Source: Candidatus Sulfopaludibacter sp. (lineage in GTDB: Bacteria > Acidobacteriota > Terriglobia > Bryobacterales > Bryobacteraceae). Taken from it: DNA of 64,000 nucleotides. The notes under the pieces are model-generated. The model searched no databases. It was not told the DNA's origin and saw nothing but the letters and a program-made list of their open reading frames with translations. Positions 24,890 to 33,116 of this stretch are shown here, piece after piece. Both the position numbers and the translations under genes were made by a program. Numbering within the stretch: the stretch's first letter is position 1; the number at the start of each line of letters is the position of its first letter. The DNA lies in contig JARLGM010000011.1 in NCBI GenBank assembly GCA_031292755.1, positions 1 to 64,000 on the forward strand, read 5' to 3'.

Positions 24890-26551
24890 ATGAGAAAATT
24901 GCTTGCCGGCCTGAGCCTTTGCGGGCTGCTCGCGGCGCAGACGGCGGTGGATGAGGGCACGTTTGCGCGCATTCGCAGCGAGGAAGCCGAACATTCGCAG
25001 ATCATGCACACGTTGCATATGTTAACGGACCGTTACGGACCGCGCCTGACCGGCTCGCCGAATCATGAGGCCGCGGCGAAATGGGCCGTCCAGCAACTCA
25101 CCGGCTGGGGATTCAAGAACGCACACCTGGAACCGTGGGAGTTCGGGCACCCTGGCTGGTTGAATGAGCGCGCGGCGGGCTACATCGTGTCTCCGGTGCA
25201 CGAGAATCTGAAATTCGAAGTGCTGGCGTGGACGCCTTCGACAAAAGGGACGGTCACCGGGTCGGTGGTGGAGGTAGTGCTGCCGCGCGGTCCCGAGATT
25301 CCGCGCGCTGCCGATGCCGGCGGCGGTCGCGGCGGACGGGGCGCGCCGGCCGGTCCGCAGTATCAGCAGCCCACGCAGGCGGAATTGACCGCGTGGATGG
25401 AGGCCAATCAGGCGAGTGTCAAAGGCAAGATCGTCATGGTGGGCAAGGCGGCGGTGATTCCGGTGAATTTCGAACCGGTTCCGCTGCGCCGCGACGATGA
25501 GCAGGTGCGGCAGAGCTACGACCCCAACAATCCCAATGCCGGCCGGGGATTCGGACGCGGAGGCGCTGGCCGGGGCGCGCCGGACCCGAGCCGCCTGACC
25601 GCCGCGCAGGTGGCCGAGCAGGTGGACGGATTCCTGGTGGCGAACGGCGCGTCGATGCGCATCAACGACGCCGGAATGGACCACGGCCTGATTCGCGCTT
25701 TCAACAATCGCACGTTCGACGAAAAGAAAGCCGTGCCCACGGTGGTGATGCGCAACGAAGATTACGGCCGCATCGAGCGTCTGGCGGGCGATGGCGATGA
25801 CGTGAAGCTGGAATTCACCATCGTCAACCACTGGTATCCCGAGGGCAAGACTACATACAACGTAGTGGCCGAAATTCCCGGCAGCGATAAGGCGGACGAA
25901 GTGGTGATGCTGGGCGGGCACCTGGATTCCTGGCACGCCGCCACGGGTGCCACGGACAACGCCATCGGCTCTTCGATCATGATGGAAGCGGCGCGGCTGA
26001 TTCAGGCGCTGGGCCTGAAGCCGCGGCGGACCATTCGGGTGGCGCTGTGGTCCGGCGAGGAAGAGGGCCTGCTGGGGTCGAAGGCGTACGTGGCGCAGCA
26101 TTTCGGTACGGCGGAAGATCCCAAGCCGGAATGGTACAAGCTGGATTGCTACTTCAATGTAGACTCCGGCACCGGCCGTCTGCGCGGGGCGGGTGTCTTC
26201 GGGCCTCCGGAAGCGGCTGTGGTGCTTCGTCCGGCGCTCAAGGAGTTTGAAGATTGGGGCGTGTTCGGCGCCAATGTGACCAACAGCCGCGCCACCGGCG
26301 GCACCGACAGCACCTCATTCAACGCGGCGGGTTTGCCGGGTGTGGGGCTGCAACAGGACCCGGTGGAATACCAGAGCTTCACCTGGCACACCAATTTGGA
26401 CACTTACGAGCGCATCGTTCCGGAGGATGTGAAACATGCGGCGACCGAAGTGAGCGCCGCGGTTTGGCACGTGGCCAACCTGGACCGGATGGTGCCGCGA
26501 TTCAGCAAAGAGGCGATGCCGAAGCCTCCGGAGGCTGGCCGGGGCCAATAA
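24890..26551 (+). CDS. M28-family zinc aminopeptidase/carboxypeptidase, secreted
   Basis: 553 aa from ATG 24890 (TTG 24884 is an alternative). Signal peptide [16 protein letters not shown]. An inserted protease-associated (PA) domain lies at about 110-280 and carries two Gly/Arg-rich loops ([10 protein letters not shown] and [14 protein letters not shown]). The co-catalytic zinc peptidase core has LGGHLDSWH (His, Asp base), GATDNAIGS (bridging Asp), [12 protein letters not shown] (Glu base, Glu ligand), YFNVDSGTG (Asp) and [10 protein letters not shown] (His). All metal ligands are present. The Gly-rich loops are unusual for the family and may be flexible linkers. It is divergent from the small secreted gene at 24358. 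Confidence 0.93.
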   Translation: MRKLLAGLSLCGLLAAQTAVDEGTFARIRSEEAEHSQIMHTLHMLTDRYGPRLTGSPNHEAAAKWAVQQLTGWGFKNAHLEPWEFGHPGWLNERAAGYIVSPVHENLKFEVLAWTPSTKGTVTGSVVEVVLPRGPEIPRAADAGGGRGGRGAPAGPQYQQPTQAELTAWMEANQASVKGKIVMVGKAAVIPVNFEPVPLRRDDEQVRQSYDPNNPNAGRGFGRGGAGRGAPDPSRLTAAQVAEQVDGFLVANGASMRINDAGMDHGLIRAFNNRTFDEKKAVPTVVMRNEDYGRIERLAGDGDDVKLEFTIVNHWYPEGKTTYNVVAEIPGSDKADEVVMLGGHLDSWHAATGATDNAIGSSIMMEAARLIQALGLKPRRTIRVALWSGEEEGLLGSKAYVAQHFGTAEDPKPEWYKLDCYFNVDSGTGRLRGAGVFGPPEAAVVLRPALKEFEDWGVFGANVTNSRATGGTDSTSFNAAGLPGVGLQQDPVEYQSFTWHTNLDTYERIVPEDVKHAATEVSAAVWHVANLDRMVPRFSKEAMPKPPEAGRGQ

Positions 26552-26608
26552 GTTGCGCGAGCGTGTCAAGGAATGGTCCGATAGTTCCGATATAAAGGGT
26601 GTGCGGCG

Positions 26609-26836
26609 ATGAAAGGGAAACGCTCGAAGATGCCCCATTCGACTTCGGGAGCTGGCGCGGCCCCCGCTGGCGCCACCTGTTATACCGGACCTGCGCCTTT
26701 ACGGGAAGTCATGTTCGAACAATTGGACTACCTGCTGGCGCACAACGGAAAGGGTTGTCCTAGTGGCTGCGCCGAGTGCATACGGCTGGAGCACGTGAAG
26801 TTTTGGCTGCTGGAACCGTTCCAGGGAGTGATCTAA
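26609..26836 (+). CDS. Small cysteine-containing protein, 75 aa
   Basis: 75 aa; ATG 26609 has AAAGGG nine bases upstream (ATG 26630 is an alternative). The C-terminal half looks conserved: LREVMFEQLDYLLAHNGKG, then CPSGCAECIRLEHVKFWLL. The CPxGCxxC motif with a following helix could bind zinc with an external ligand or act as a redox site. I believe short proteins with CPxGCxxCxRLxxVxxxLLxPF occur in related genomes, but cannot check. It sits between the M28 peptidase and the GH3 gene on the same strand. Confidence 0.5.
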   Translation: MKGKRSKMPHSTSGAGAAPAGATCYTGPAPLREVMFEQLDYLLAHNGKGCPSGCAECIRLEHVKFWLLEPFQGVI

Positions 26837-26911
26837 AAGCGCGGCGGCGTATTGTTTGCGCGGCAAGGTTAGTTGTGAGCCCAAACTATAGGGGTTAGAA
26901 TCGGAATCGCG

Positions 26912-29395
26912 ATGAGAATTCCAGCCTTGCTGCTGTGCCTGGCCGCCGCGGTGTCCGGTCAATCGACGGATGTTCCGGCGTACACCAAACCCGATCTTCC
27001 CTCCGAAAAACGGGCCGCCGACCTCGTCTCCCGAATGAGCTTGGAGGAAAAAGTCCTGCAGATGCAGAACAGCGCGCCCGCCCTGCCGCGTCTGAACATT
27101 CCGGCCTACGACTGGTGGAACGAAGCGCTGCACGGAGTGGCGCGCGCCGGCGAAGCCACCGTGTTTCCGCAGGCCATCGGCCTGGCCGCCACCTTCGATA
27201 CCAGCCTGATGAACCGCATCGCCACCACCATCTCCACCGAGGCTCGCGCCAAGTACAACGAGGCTATCCGCAATAATAATCACGCCCGTTATTTCGGTCT
27301 GACCTTCTGGTCGCCGAACATCAATATCTTTCGCGATCCGCGTTGGGGACGCGGTCAGGAAACCTATGGCGAGGATCCGTTTCTGACCGGCCGCATGGCC
27401 GTGGCGTTCATCAAGGGCATGCAGGGCGATGACCCGCACTACTTCAAGGTGATCGCCACCGCCAAGCATTACGCCGTGCACAGCGGCCCGGAGACAACGC
27501 GCCACCAGGCGGACATCAAGCCGAGCGAGCGTGACCTGAATTACACCTACCTGCCTGCCTTTCGCGCCAGCATCGTGGAAGGCAAAGCCGATTCGGTGAT
27601 GTGCGCCTACAACGCCGTGGATGGCGTGCCCGCCTGCGCCAATACCGACCTGCTGCAGAAACACCTGAAGCAGGACTGGGGCTTCCAGGGATATGTGGTG
27701 AGCGATTGCGGCGCCATTTCCGACATCTACCGCGGACATAAATATAAGGCCACCGCCGCGGAAGCATCCGCCGTAGCCGTGAAAGCCGGAACCGACCTCA
27801 CCTGCGGCAACGAGTACCGCTCGCTGGTGGAAGCCGTGAAGTCCGGGCTGATCGCCGAAGCGGAGATCGATCGCGCGCTGGAGCGGCTTTTCACGGCGCG
27901 TTTCAAGCTGGGAATGTTCGACCCGCCGGACCGCGTGCCGTTCTCCAAAATTCCGTATTCGGAGGTCGATTCGGCGGAGCACCGCAAGGTGGCGCTGGAC
28001 GCGGCGCGCGCCGCCCTCGTGCTGCTCAAAAACGAAAACGAGACGCTGCCGGTGAAAGCTTCGGTGCGCAAAATCGCGGTCATTGGGCCATCGGCGGACG
28101 ATCCCGTGGCGCTGCTGGGTAACTACAACGGATTCTCGTCGCATCACGTGGCGCCGCTCGAAGGCATCGAGAAGCAGTTCGCGGGCAAGGCGGAGATCCG
28201 CTATGCCCTCGGCGCGACCTACACTTCGCAATCGCCGGCGCTTTTGCCCGAGTTGGCTCTGACGCCTCCTAGCGGTGCGGGCCACGGCGTATTAGCCGAG
28301 TATTTTGACAACCCGGAATTTCAGGGCACGCCGAAGATCTCGCGCGTCGAGCCGCGTCCATACCTCGCGTTCCAGCAGGGCAGTTACTCCATCCGCTGGA
28401 CCGGTACCCTGCATCCGCCGGTGACCGGCGACTACGCCTTCACCATCGGCGGCGCCCCCCGCACTCCCGCCACGCACCTCTTCCTGGACGATAAGGAACT
28501 CGTGGCTGCCTCTCTGCACACCCAACTGGAAGCCGGACACGCCTACAAGCTCCGCGTGGAGTTCCGGCCGCAGGGACCGGCCGGCAGCGTGCAGATTTCC
28601 TGGATTCCTCCGTCCGCGCCGCTGCTGGCCGAAGCGCTCGATGCGGTGAAGAATAGCGACCTGACAGTGGCGTTTGTCGGTCTGAATCCCAATCTGGAAG
28701 GCGAGGAGATGCGCGTCTCCATCCCGGGATTCGCGGGCGGCGACCGCACCAATCTCGAACTGCCGGAATCGCAGGAGAAACTGATCGAGGCCGCCATGGG
28801 AACGGGCAAGCCGGTGGTGGTAGTGCTGACCAGCGGCAGCGCGCTCTCGGCGAACTATGCCGCCGCCCACGCCGCGGCATTGCTGGAGTTGTGGTATGGC
28901 GGTGAAGAAGCCGGAACGGCCGTCGCCGAAACCCTTGCCGGCGTCAACAATCCCTCCGGGCGCCTGCCGGTGACATTTTATAAAAGCGTTGACCAGCTTC
29001 CTTCCTTCGACGATTATTCGATGGACGGGCGGACTTATCGCTATTTCAAAGGCGAGGCCCTCTACGGCTTCGGTTTTGGTCTGAGTTATTCGAAATTCCA
29101 GTACTCCGGCCTGCGCGCGCAGCGCACCGCGAAGAGCGGCCAGGTGTCCGTCCGGGTGAAGAACGCCTCCACGCGCGACGGCGACGAAGTAGTGCAACTG
29201 TACATGGACGGCGGCACGCCGGATGCCGCCATCCGCGAACTCCGCGGCTTCCAGCGCGTTCATCTGCGCGCCGGAGAAACGCGTGAAGTACAGTTCGCCC
29301 TCGACGCCGCATCCCTGCCGGCGAGCAAGGTGAAGATCAGCGTGGGCGGAGGGCAGCCGGTGGGCGCCATCGCCCACGTAGACGCGATGATGTAG
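26912..29395 (+). CDS. GH3 beta-glycosidase (xylosidase/glucosidase-like) with PA14 domain
   Basis: 827 aa, signal peptide RIPALLLCLAAAVSG. N-terminal TIM-barrel GH3 domain with YDWWNEALHGVAR, FGLTFWSPNINIFRDPRWGR, KHYAVHSGPE and nucleophile Asp 265 in VVSDCGAISD. The C-terminal alpha/beta sandwich (DPVALLGNYNGF, GEEMRVSIPGFAGGDR, LWYGGEEAGTAVAETLAG) is split by a PA14 domain at about 455-570 (EYFDNPEFQG, SIRWTGTLHPPVTGDYAF), and a fibronectin III-like domain ends the protein. WNEALHGVA is typical of beta-xylosidase/arabinofuranosidase-type GH3. PA14 insertions help select the substrate. It probably releases xylose or glucose from plant oligosaccharides in the periplasm. Confidence 0.93.
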   Translation: MRIPALLLCLAAAVSGQSTDVPAYTKPDLPSEKRAADLVSRMSLEEKVLQMQNSAPALPRLNIPAYDWWNEALHGVARAGEATVFPQAIGLAATFDTSLMNRIATTISTEARAKYNEAIRNNNHARYFGLTFWSPNINIFRDPRWGRGQETYGEDPFLTGRMAVAFIKGMQGDDPHYFKVIATAKHYAVHSGPETTRHQADIKPSERDLNYTYLPAFRASIVEGKADSVMCAYNAVDGVPACANTDLLQKHLKQDWGFQGYVVSDCGAISDIYRGHKYKATAAEASAVAVKAGTDLTCGNEYRSLVEAVKSGLIAEAEIDRALERLFTARFKLGMFDPPDRVPFSKIPYSEVDSAEHRKVALDAARAALVLLKNENETLPVKASVRKIAVIGPSADDPVALLGNYNGFSSHHVAPLEGIEKQFAGKAEIRYALGATYTSQSPALLPELALTPPSGAGHGVLAEYFDNPEFQGTPKISRVEPRPYLAFQQGSYSIRWTGTLHPPVTGDYAFTIGGAPRTPATHLFLDDKELVAASLHTQLEAGHAYKLRVEFRPQGPAGSVQISWIPPSAPLLAEALDAVKNSDLTVAFVGLNPNLEGEEMRVSIPGFAGGDRTNLELPESQEKLIEAAMGTGKPVVVVLTSGSALSANYAAAHAAALLELWYGGEEAGTAVAETLAGVNNPSGRLPVTFYKSVDQLPSFDDYSMDGRTYRYFKGEALYGFGFGLSYSKFQYSGLRAQRTAKSGQVSVRVKNASTRDGDEVVQLYMDGGTPDAAIRELRGFQRVHLRAGETREVQFALDAASLPASKVKISVGGGQPVGAIAHVDAMM

Positions 29396-29445
29396 TCCGG
29401 CTCCACACTTTGGGGCTGGAATGCGTCAAAATGTGTTAGGGCCCG

Positions 29446-30087
29446 ATGCGCTTTCTGCTAATCCTGTTCCTTTCCGGTTCCTGTCTGGCGGGCGAGTATG
29501 CCGTGCTGGCCAGCGGTTCGCGTCTGCTGGTGGATCGTCACGAGACCGAAGGGAACAAGATAAAGCTATATAATGGCGCGGGTTACATGGAAATGGACGC
29601 GGCGCAAGTGCGCGGATTTGAACCTGACGACCGCCCCGTGGAAGCAACGCCGGAGGTCCCGCCCGTCCCGACACCCACGGAGGAAACTGCCGGCGGCCCG
29701 GTGGCGCTGACGCCCATCGAACTGGCCGATTCCGCGGCGGACCGCTACGGTTTGCCGCACTGGCTGGTGCGCGAAGTCATGCGGGCGGAATCCGGTTTCC
29801 AGCCGCAGGCGATTTCGCCCAAGGGCGCGATCGGCCTGATGCAGTTGATGCCCGAGACCGCGCAACTGCTGGGTGCGGATCCCCGGGACCCGGCCCAAAA
29901 TGCCGATGCCGGAGCGCGATACCTGCGCGAATTATTGGACAAGTACGACGGCCTTTTATGGCACGCCCTGGCTGCCTACAACGCCGGTCCGAAAGCGGTA
30001 GAGAAATATCACGGCGTGCCGCCCTACCGCGAAACCATCGACTACATCTACCGGATCGATCAGGAACGCAAGCGCAACGAAAAGTAG
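29446..30087 (+). CDS. Lytic transglycosylase (SLT domain, family 1)
   Basis: 213 aa. Signal peptide RFLLILFLSGSCLAGE, a small N-terminal beta domain (about 17-60), a Pro-rich linker, and the SLT domain from about 90. The catalytic Glu is E115 in MRAESGF. The family motifs AISPKGAIGLMQLMP and ALAAYNAGPKAVEKY follow. It cleaves peptidoglycan glycan strands with formation of 1,6-anhydro ends. It is short and soluble, so a housekeeping periplasmic murein enzyme rather than a phage or secretion-system one. It converges with the gene at 30136; a small GC hairpin lies between. Confidence 0.92.
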   Translation: MRFLLILFLSGSCLAGEYAVLASGSRLLVDRHETEGNKIKLYNGAGYMEMDAAQVRGFEPDDRPVEATPEVPPVPTPTEETAGGPVALTPIELADSAADRYGLPHWLVREVMRAESGFQPQAISPKGAIGLMQLMPETAQLLGADPRDPAQNADAGARYLRELLDKYDGLLWHALAAYNAGPKAVEKYHGVPPYRETIDYIYRIDQERKRNEK

Positions 30088-30135
30088 AACCGTGGGCGGA
30101 CGCCCTCGTCCGCAGCCGGCCCCTTCGGTTGCAGC

Positions 30136-30639
30136 TTAGTTCCGCGACCCTACGGTCTCGGTCCGCCCGGCGAGAGGCTGCACGACCCCGTTGCCGCAGA
30201 CGGCCACTCCGGTCTTAGTCAGCGCGTCCAGAAAATTGACCAGAATGTGATAGAAAACCTGCTCGGTGAGCGGCTGCTTACCCGGCAGCCGGAAGGTGGC
30301 GGGCAACTCCTTGGAGATCGCGATCTTCACCGAATTGCGCTGCGCCCGGCCGCCGCGGTCGCGCTTGTTCGCCAGGGTGATCGGGGTCTGCATCACCATC
30401 CCCGTCCGCCCATCCACATAAAACTGGCAGCGCGAAAACCAGCCCAGGTTGGCCGGGTCGGCGGCGTCGAACAGCAGCAGGGGCGCCTGGCGATGCGGAA
30501 TGTTCAGGTCAAGCTGCATCACTCGCTGGCCGTCCTTGGCTTTAATCTCAAACCCCGCCTGCCGGGCGATATTCGACACCATCTCCGGCTGGAGTTCCAG
30601 ATAAATCAATTTGTGCTGCCCGGCCTGAAGTACCTGCAT
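30136..30639 (-). CDS. Hypothetical protein, 167 aa
   Basis: Unrecognised. ATG 30639 is chosen; the longer open frame upstream overlaps the divergent DUF4252 gene and looks like a shadow. The protein begins QVLQAGQHKLIYLELQPEMV, has QVMQLDLNIPH-like and LGWFSRCQFYVDGRTGMVMQ segments with beta-strand character, and ends with a basic-aromatic helix (QVFYHILVNFLDAL). No signal peptide. It converges with the lytic transglycosylase and is divergent from the DUF4252 gene. Confidence 0.6.
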   Translation of the reverse strand: MQVLQAGQHKLIYLELQPEMVSNIARQAGFEIKAKDGQRVMQLDLNIPHRQAPLLLFDAADPANLGWFSRCQFYVDGRTGMVMQTPITLANKRDRGGRAQRNSVKIAISKELPATFRLPGKQPLTEQVFYHILVNFLDALTKTGVAVCGNGVVQPLAGRTETVGSRN

Positions 30640-30735
30640 GATCGAAGGGCTATTGTAACGCAGTGGCTCGCCGGCCGCAGATATTGCGTTCCTCCGCGCC
30701 GCCGCGTCGTATTGAGCTAGTGAAGGGAACGAATG

Positions 30736-31284
30736 ATGAAAATCGCAGGATTCCTCGTGGCGCTGGTCTTGTCCGCGCCGTCTTGGGCACAGCCGCCGAA
30801 ACTGCCCGCCAACCTGGAAAAACTGGCACAGAAAGCCAAAGAGAGCGCCGAAGTGACATTGGACGGCTCGCTGCTGAAACTCGCCGCCCGCTTTCTGTCG
30901 GACAAAGACACCGACGAGGCGGGCGCTAAAAAAGCGCTGAACGGCATCGACGCCATATACGTGCGAAGCTTTACCTTCGACCATGACGCCGCTTACGACG
31001 AGGCCGACCTGAACGAGTTGCGCGCAGCCTACCGCGGGCCCGAATGGTCGCGCATCGTGGGCGTCCGCTCGCAGACTTCCGGCGATAATGCCGACGTTTT
31101 CTTCAAAGTCTCGGCCAATGGCCAACTGGGCGGAATTGCGGTGATTGCCGCCGGCACGCGCGAGTTGACCGTCGTGAGCATCACCGGAAATATCGATCCG
31201 GCCCAGTTGATGGATCTCGGCGGCCAGTACCACATTCCCAAACTGGAATTCTCACCCAAGCAAATCCGGAGGATGGAGCAGTGA
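30736..31284 (+). CDS. DUF4252 secreted protein
   Basis: 182 aa. Signal peptide KIAGFLVALVLSAPSWAQ. The mature part fits DUF4252: LEKLAQKAKESAEVTLDGSLL, GIDAIYVRSFTFD, and a C-terminal half with VRSQTSGDNADVFFKV and GIAVIAAGTRELTVVSITG, the domain's typical closing strand pattern. DUF4252 genes often accompany sigma-E-like regulators and anti-sigma factors; none is visible here. It overlaps the next gene by four bases (31281-31284), so the two are co-translated. Function unknown. Confidence 0.75.
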   Translation: MKIAGFLVALVLSAPSWAQPPKLPANLEKLAQKAKESAEVTLDGSLLKLAARFLSDKDTDEAGAKKALNGIDAIYVRSFTFDHDAAYDEADLNELRAAYRGPEWSRIVGVRSQTSGDNADVFFKVSANGQLGGIAVIAAGTRELTVVSITGNIDPAQLMDLGGQYHIPKLEFSPKQIRRMEQ

Positions 31285-31781
31285 TGCGACTGTTGCGCGT
31301 GGCGGCGATGCTGCTGGCGTGCTCGGGAATCGCCGCCGCCGGCCACGAGTTCGATCGGGTGGTGAAGGCCATCGAGACGCATTTCGGCGCCACCCGAACG
31401 CACATACCGCTGATGGGCGTGGCCAACCTCGTGCTCCAGGTGGGCCACCCCGCCGGCGCCAGCGGGTTTCACATCGCGCTGTTTCAGGACCTCCATACCG
31501 ATTTGGACGAAGATCGCCAGGCGGAATTGGACCGCTTCATGGACACCCTGTCTTCGCCCACGCTGCACCCTTTCATCCGAACCCGTTCGCAACCGGACGC
31601 GGAGGCCACCTACCTCTTCTGCGGCGATACCGGCAAGACCACGCAGATTCTGCTGGTCACCTTCAATCGCAGGGAGGCCACGGCGATCGAAGTCAAGGTG
31701 AGTTTCGAGACCATCCTGCGCTGGATCCAGCATCCCGATGAGGCCGGCAAAACGCTGAATCCCGACCGCGACGGAAACTGA
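31281..31781 (+). CDS. Hypothetical secreted protein, coupled to DUF4252 gene
   Basis: 166 aa (ATG 31284 may be the true start). Signal peptide RLLRVAAMLLACSGIAAAG, then FDRVVKAIETHFGATRTHIP, which resembles a DUF4252-type opening, and later RTRSQPDAEATYLFCGDTG, QILLVTFNRREATAIEVKV. It is probably a diverged partner of the upstream DUF4252 protein with which it overlaps by 4 bp. It ends 4 bp from the stop of the convergent methyltransferase gene. Confidence 0.65.
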   Translation: MMRLLRVAAMLLACSGIAAAGHEFDRVVKAIETHFGATRTHIPLMGVANLVLQVGHPAGASGFHIALFQDLHTDLDEDRQAELDRFMDTLSSPTLHPFIRTRSQPDAEATYLFCGDTGKTTQILLVTFNRREATAIEVKVSFETILRWIQHPDEAGKTLNPDRDGN

Positions 31782-31785
31782 AGCC

Positions 31786-32415
31786 CTACCTCACCGCGAT
31801 GAACGATTTCGTGAAGCCGCCCAGATGCTCGCGAATGATGCGGGCTCCGGGGAACAGTTCCCGCACTTCGGCGAACCCGAGCAGGCGGACTTCCGAGAGG
31901 TAATGTTCGATGTAGAAGCGCCGGCGGTCGGGAGTCACCCGCACCATCAGGCTCCACAAATTGAAGCGCGGCACCACCACCCGCTGCCAGCGCCGCGGCA
32001 GCCAGTGAATGAACGGCGTGAGCAGGTGCTGTTCCACGGGGAACCAGCGATTGGGCGTCTGCACCCAGTAGCGGCGCCCCACGCGCGCCACCTCGCGCGC
32101 GAAACGCCGCTGGCTGGCCGCGTCTCCCACGTGCTCGATCACCGAGTTGCTGAACACCACGTCGAAGGCGCCGTCGCGGAACGGCAGGTCCCGGCCGTCA
32201 CCGGCCACCCAGGCGGCATCCCCCACGTCAGCGCGCGCCCGCGGTGTGTTCAACAAAGTGACTCGCGGGCGCTCGGGCAGTAGAGCCCAGCACTCCGGCG
32301 TGCCGCCGATGTCCAGGATGCGCGTATCGCGGGTAATGCGCAGTTCCGAGGCGAAGCGCATCATGCGCCGGCGGCGGAACCAGGAGGAGATTGACGAAAT
32401 CCCGGGCAAGCTCAA
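31786..32415 (-). CDS. SAM-dependent class I methyltransferase
   Basis: 209 aa. Motif I ILDIGGTPECW (AdoMet binding, about 36), then an acidic loop and VAGDGRDLPFRDGAFDVVFSNSVIEHV, the Methyltransf_11 signature, and RRYWVQTPNRWFPVEQHLL, as in methyltransferases acting on small molecules or lipids. It is the last gene of the efflux cluster, 8 bp after the ATPase, so its product may modify the exported or resisted compound; this is inference from position. Confidence 0.85.
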   Translation of the reverse strand: MSLPGISSISSWFRRRRMMRFASELRITRDTRILDIGGTPECWALLPERPRVTLLNTPRARADVGDAAWVAGDGRDLPFRDGAFDVVFSNSVIEHVGDAASQRRFAREVARVGRRYWVQTPNRWFPVEQHLLTPFIHWLPRRWQRVVVPRFNLWSLMVRVTPDRRRFYIEHYLSEVRLLGFAEVRELFPGARIIREHLGGFTKSFIAVR

Positions 32416-32423
32416 AGCTTACC

Positions 32424-33107
32424 CTACGCCACCGCTTCCGCGCCGCCGCTCACCACCCAGCCGTCGGCCAGTTGGATGACGCGATGGCCGAACTTGGCGT
32501 TCTCCAGCGAGTGCGTCACCTGAACGATGGTCGCGCCTTCGCCGTTAAGCCTCTTGAACAGTTCCATGATCTCCTTGCCCTGGCTGGAATGCAGGTTGCC
32601 GGTGGGTTCGTCGGCCAGAATCAGCTTGGGGTTGGCGATCACGGCGCGCGCCACGGCCACCAGTTGCTGCTGTCCGCCGGAAAGCTGGCTAGGGTACAGA
32701 TCGCGCTTGCCCACAATGTGGAAACGGTCCAGCGTGTCGCACACAATGGCCGCGCGCTCAGATCCTTTCACGTTGCGATACGAAAGCGGAATGTCCAGGT
32801 TCTCGTAAACCGTCAGATTGTCGATCAGGTGGTAGCTCTGGAAAACGAACCCGATGTACTTCTTGTTCAGTTCCACGCGGTCTTTCGGCTTCATGCGATG
32901 CACCATGTGGCCGAAGAACTCGAACTCGCCGGTCCAGGCGCCATCCAACATGCCGAGGATGCTTAACAGCGTTGACTTACCGGCGCCCGAAGGGCCCATG
33001 ATCGTAACGAACTCGCCCTCCTTGATATCGATGTTCACCCGGCGCAGCACGTAGCTGCGTCCGTAACCGCCCTCGTAAAACTTTTCCAGGTTGCGAAGTG
33101 TAATCAT
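32424..33107 (-). CDS. MacB/LolD-type ABC transporter ATPase (second of the cluster)
   Basis: 227 aa nucleotide-binding subunit. Walker [12 protein letters not shown] (about 37-47), Q-loop in [13 protein letters not shown], signature [14 protein letters not shown], Walker [13 protein letters not shown]-loop [25 protein letters not shown] is typical of the MacB/LolD/FtsE group acting with FtsX-fold permeases. Its start lies 9 bp after the ADOP permease stop, so it is the obvious motor for that permease. The cluster has another such ATPase at 36428. Confidence 0.93.
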   Translation of the reverse strand: MITLRNLEKFYEGGYGRSYVLRRVNIDIKEGEFVTIMGPSGAGKSTLLSILGMLDGAWTGEFEFFGHMVHRMKPKDRVELNKKYIGFVFQSYHLIDNLTVYENLDIPLSYRNVKGSERAAIVCDTLDRFHIVGKRDLYPSQLSGGQQQLVAVARAVIANPKLILADEPTGNLHSSQGKEIMELFKRLNGEGATIVQVTHSLENAKFGHRVIQLADGWVVSGGAEAVA

Positions 33108-33116
33108 GTGTCTGTC

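Noticed and set aside
26699-28285. 528-aa minus-strand open frame opposite the GH3 gene
   Set aside because: Shadow of GH3 in a GC-rich region; no domain recognised.
30096-30113. GCGGAC / GTCCGC hairpin between converging genes
   Set aside because: Only a 6-bp stem with no T-run; too weak to call a terminator.
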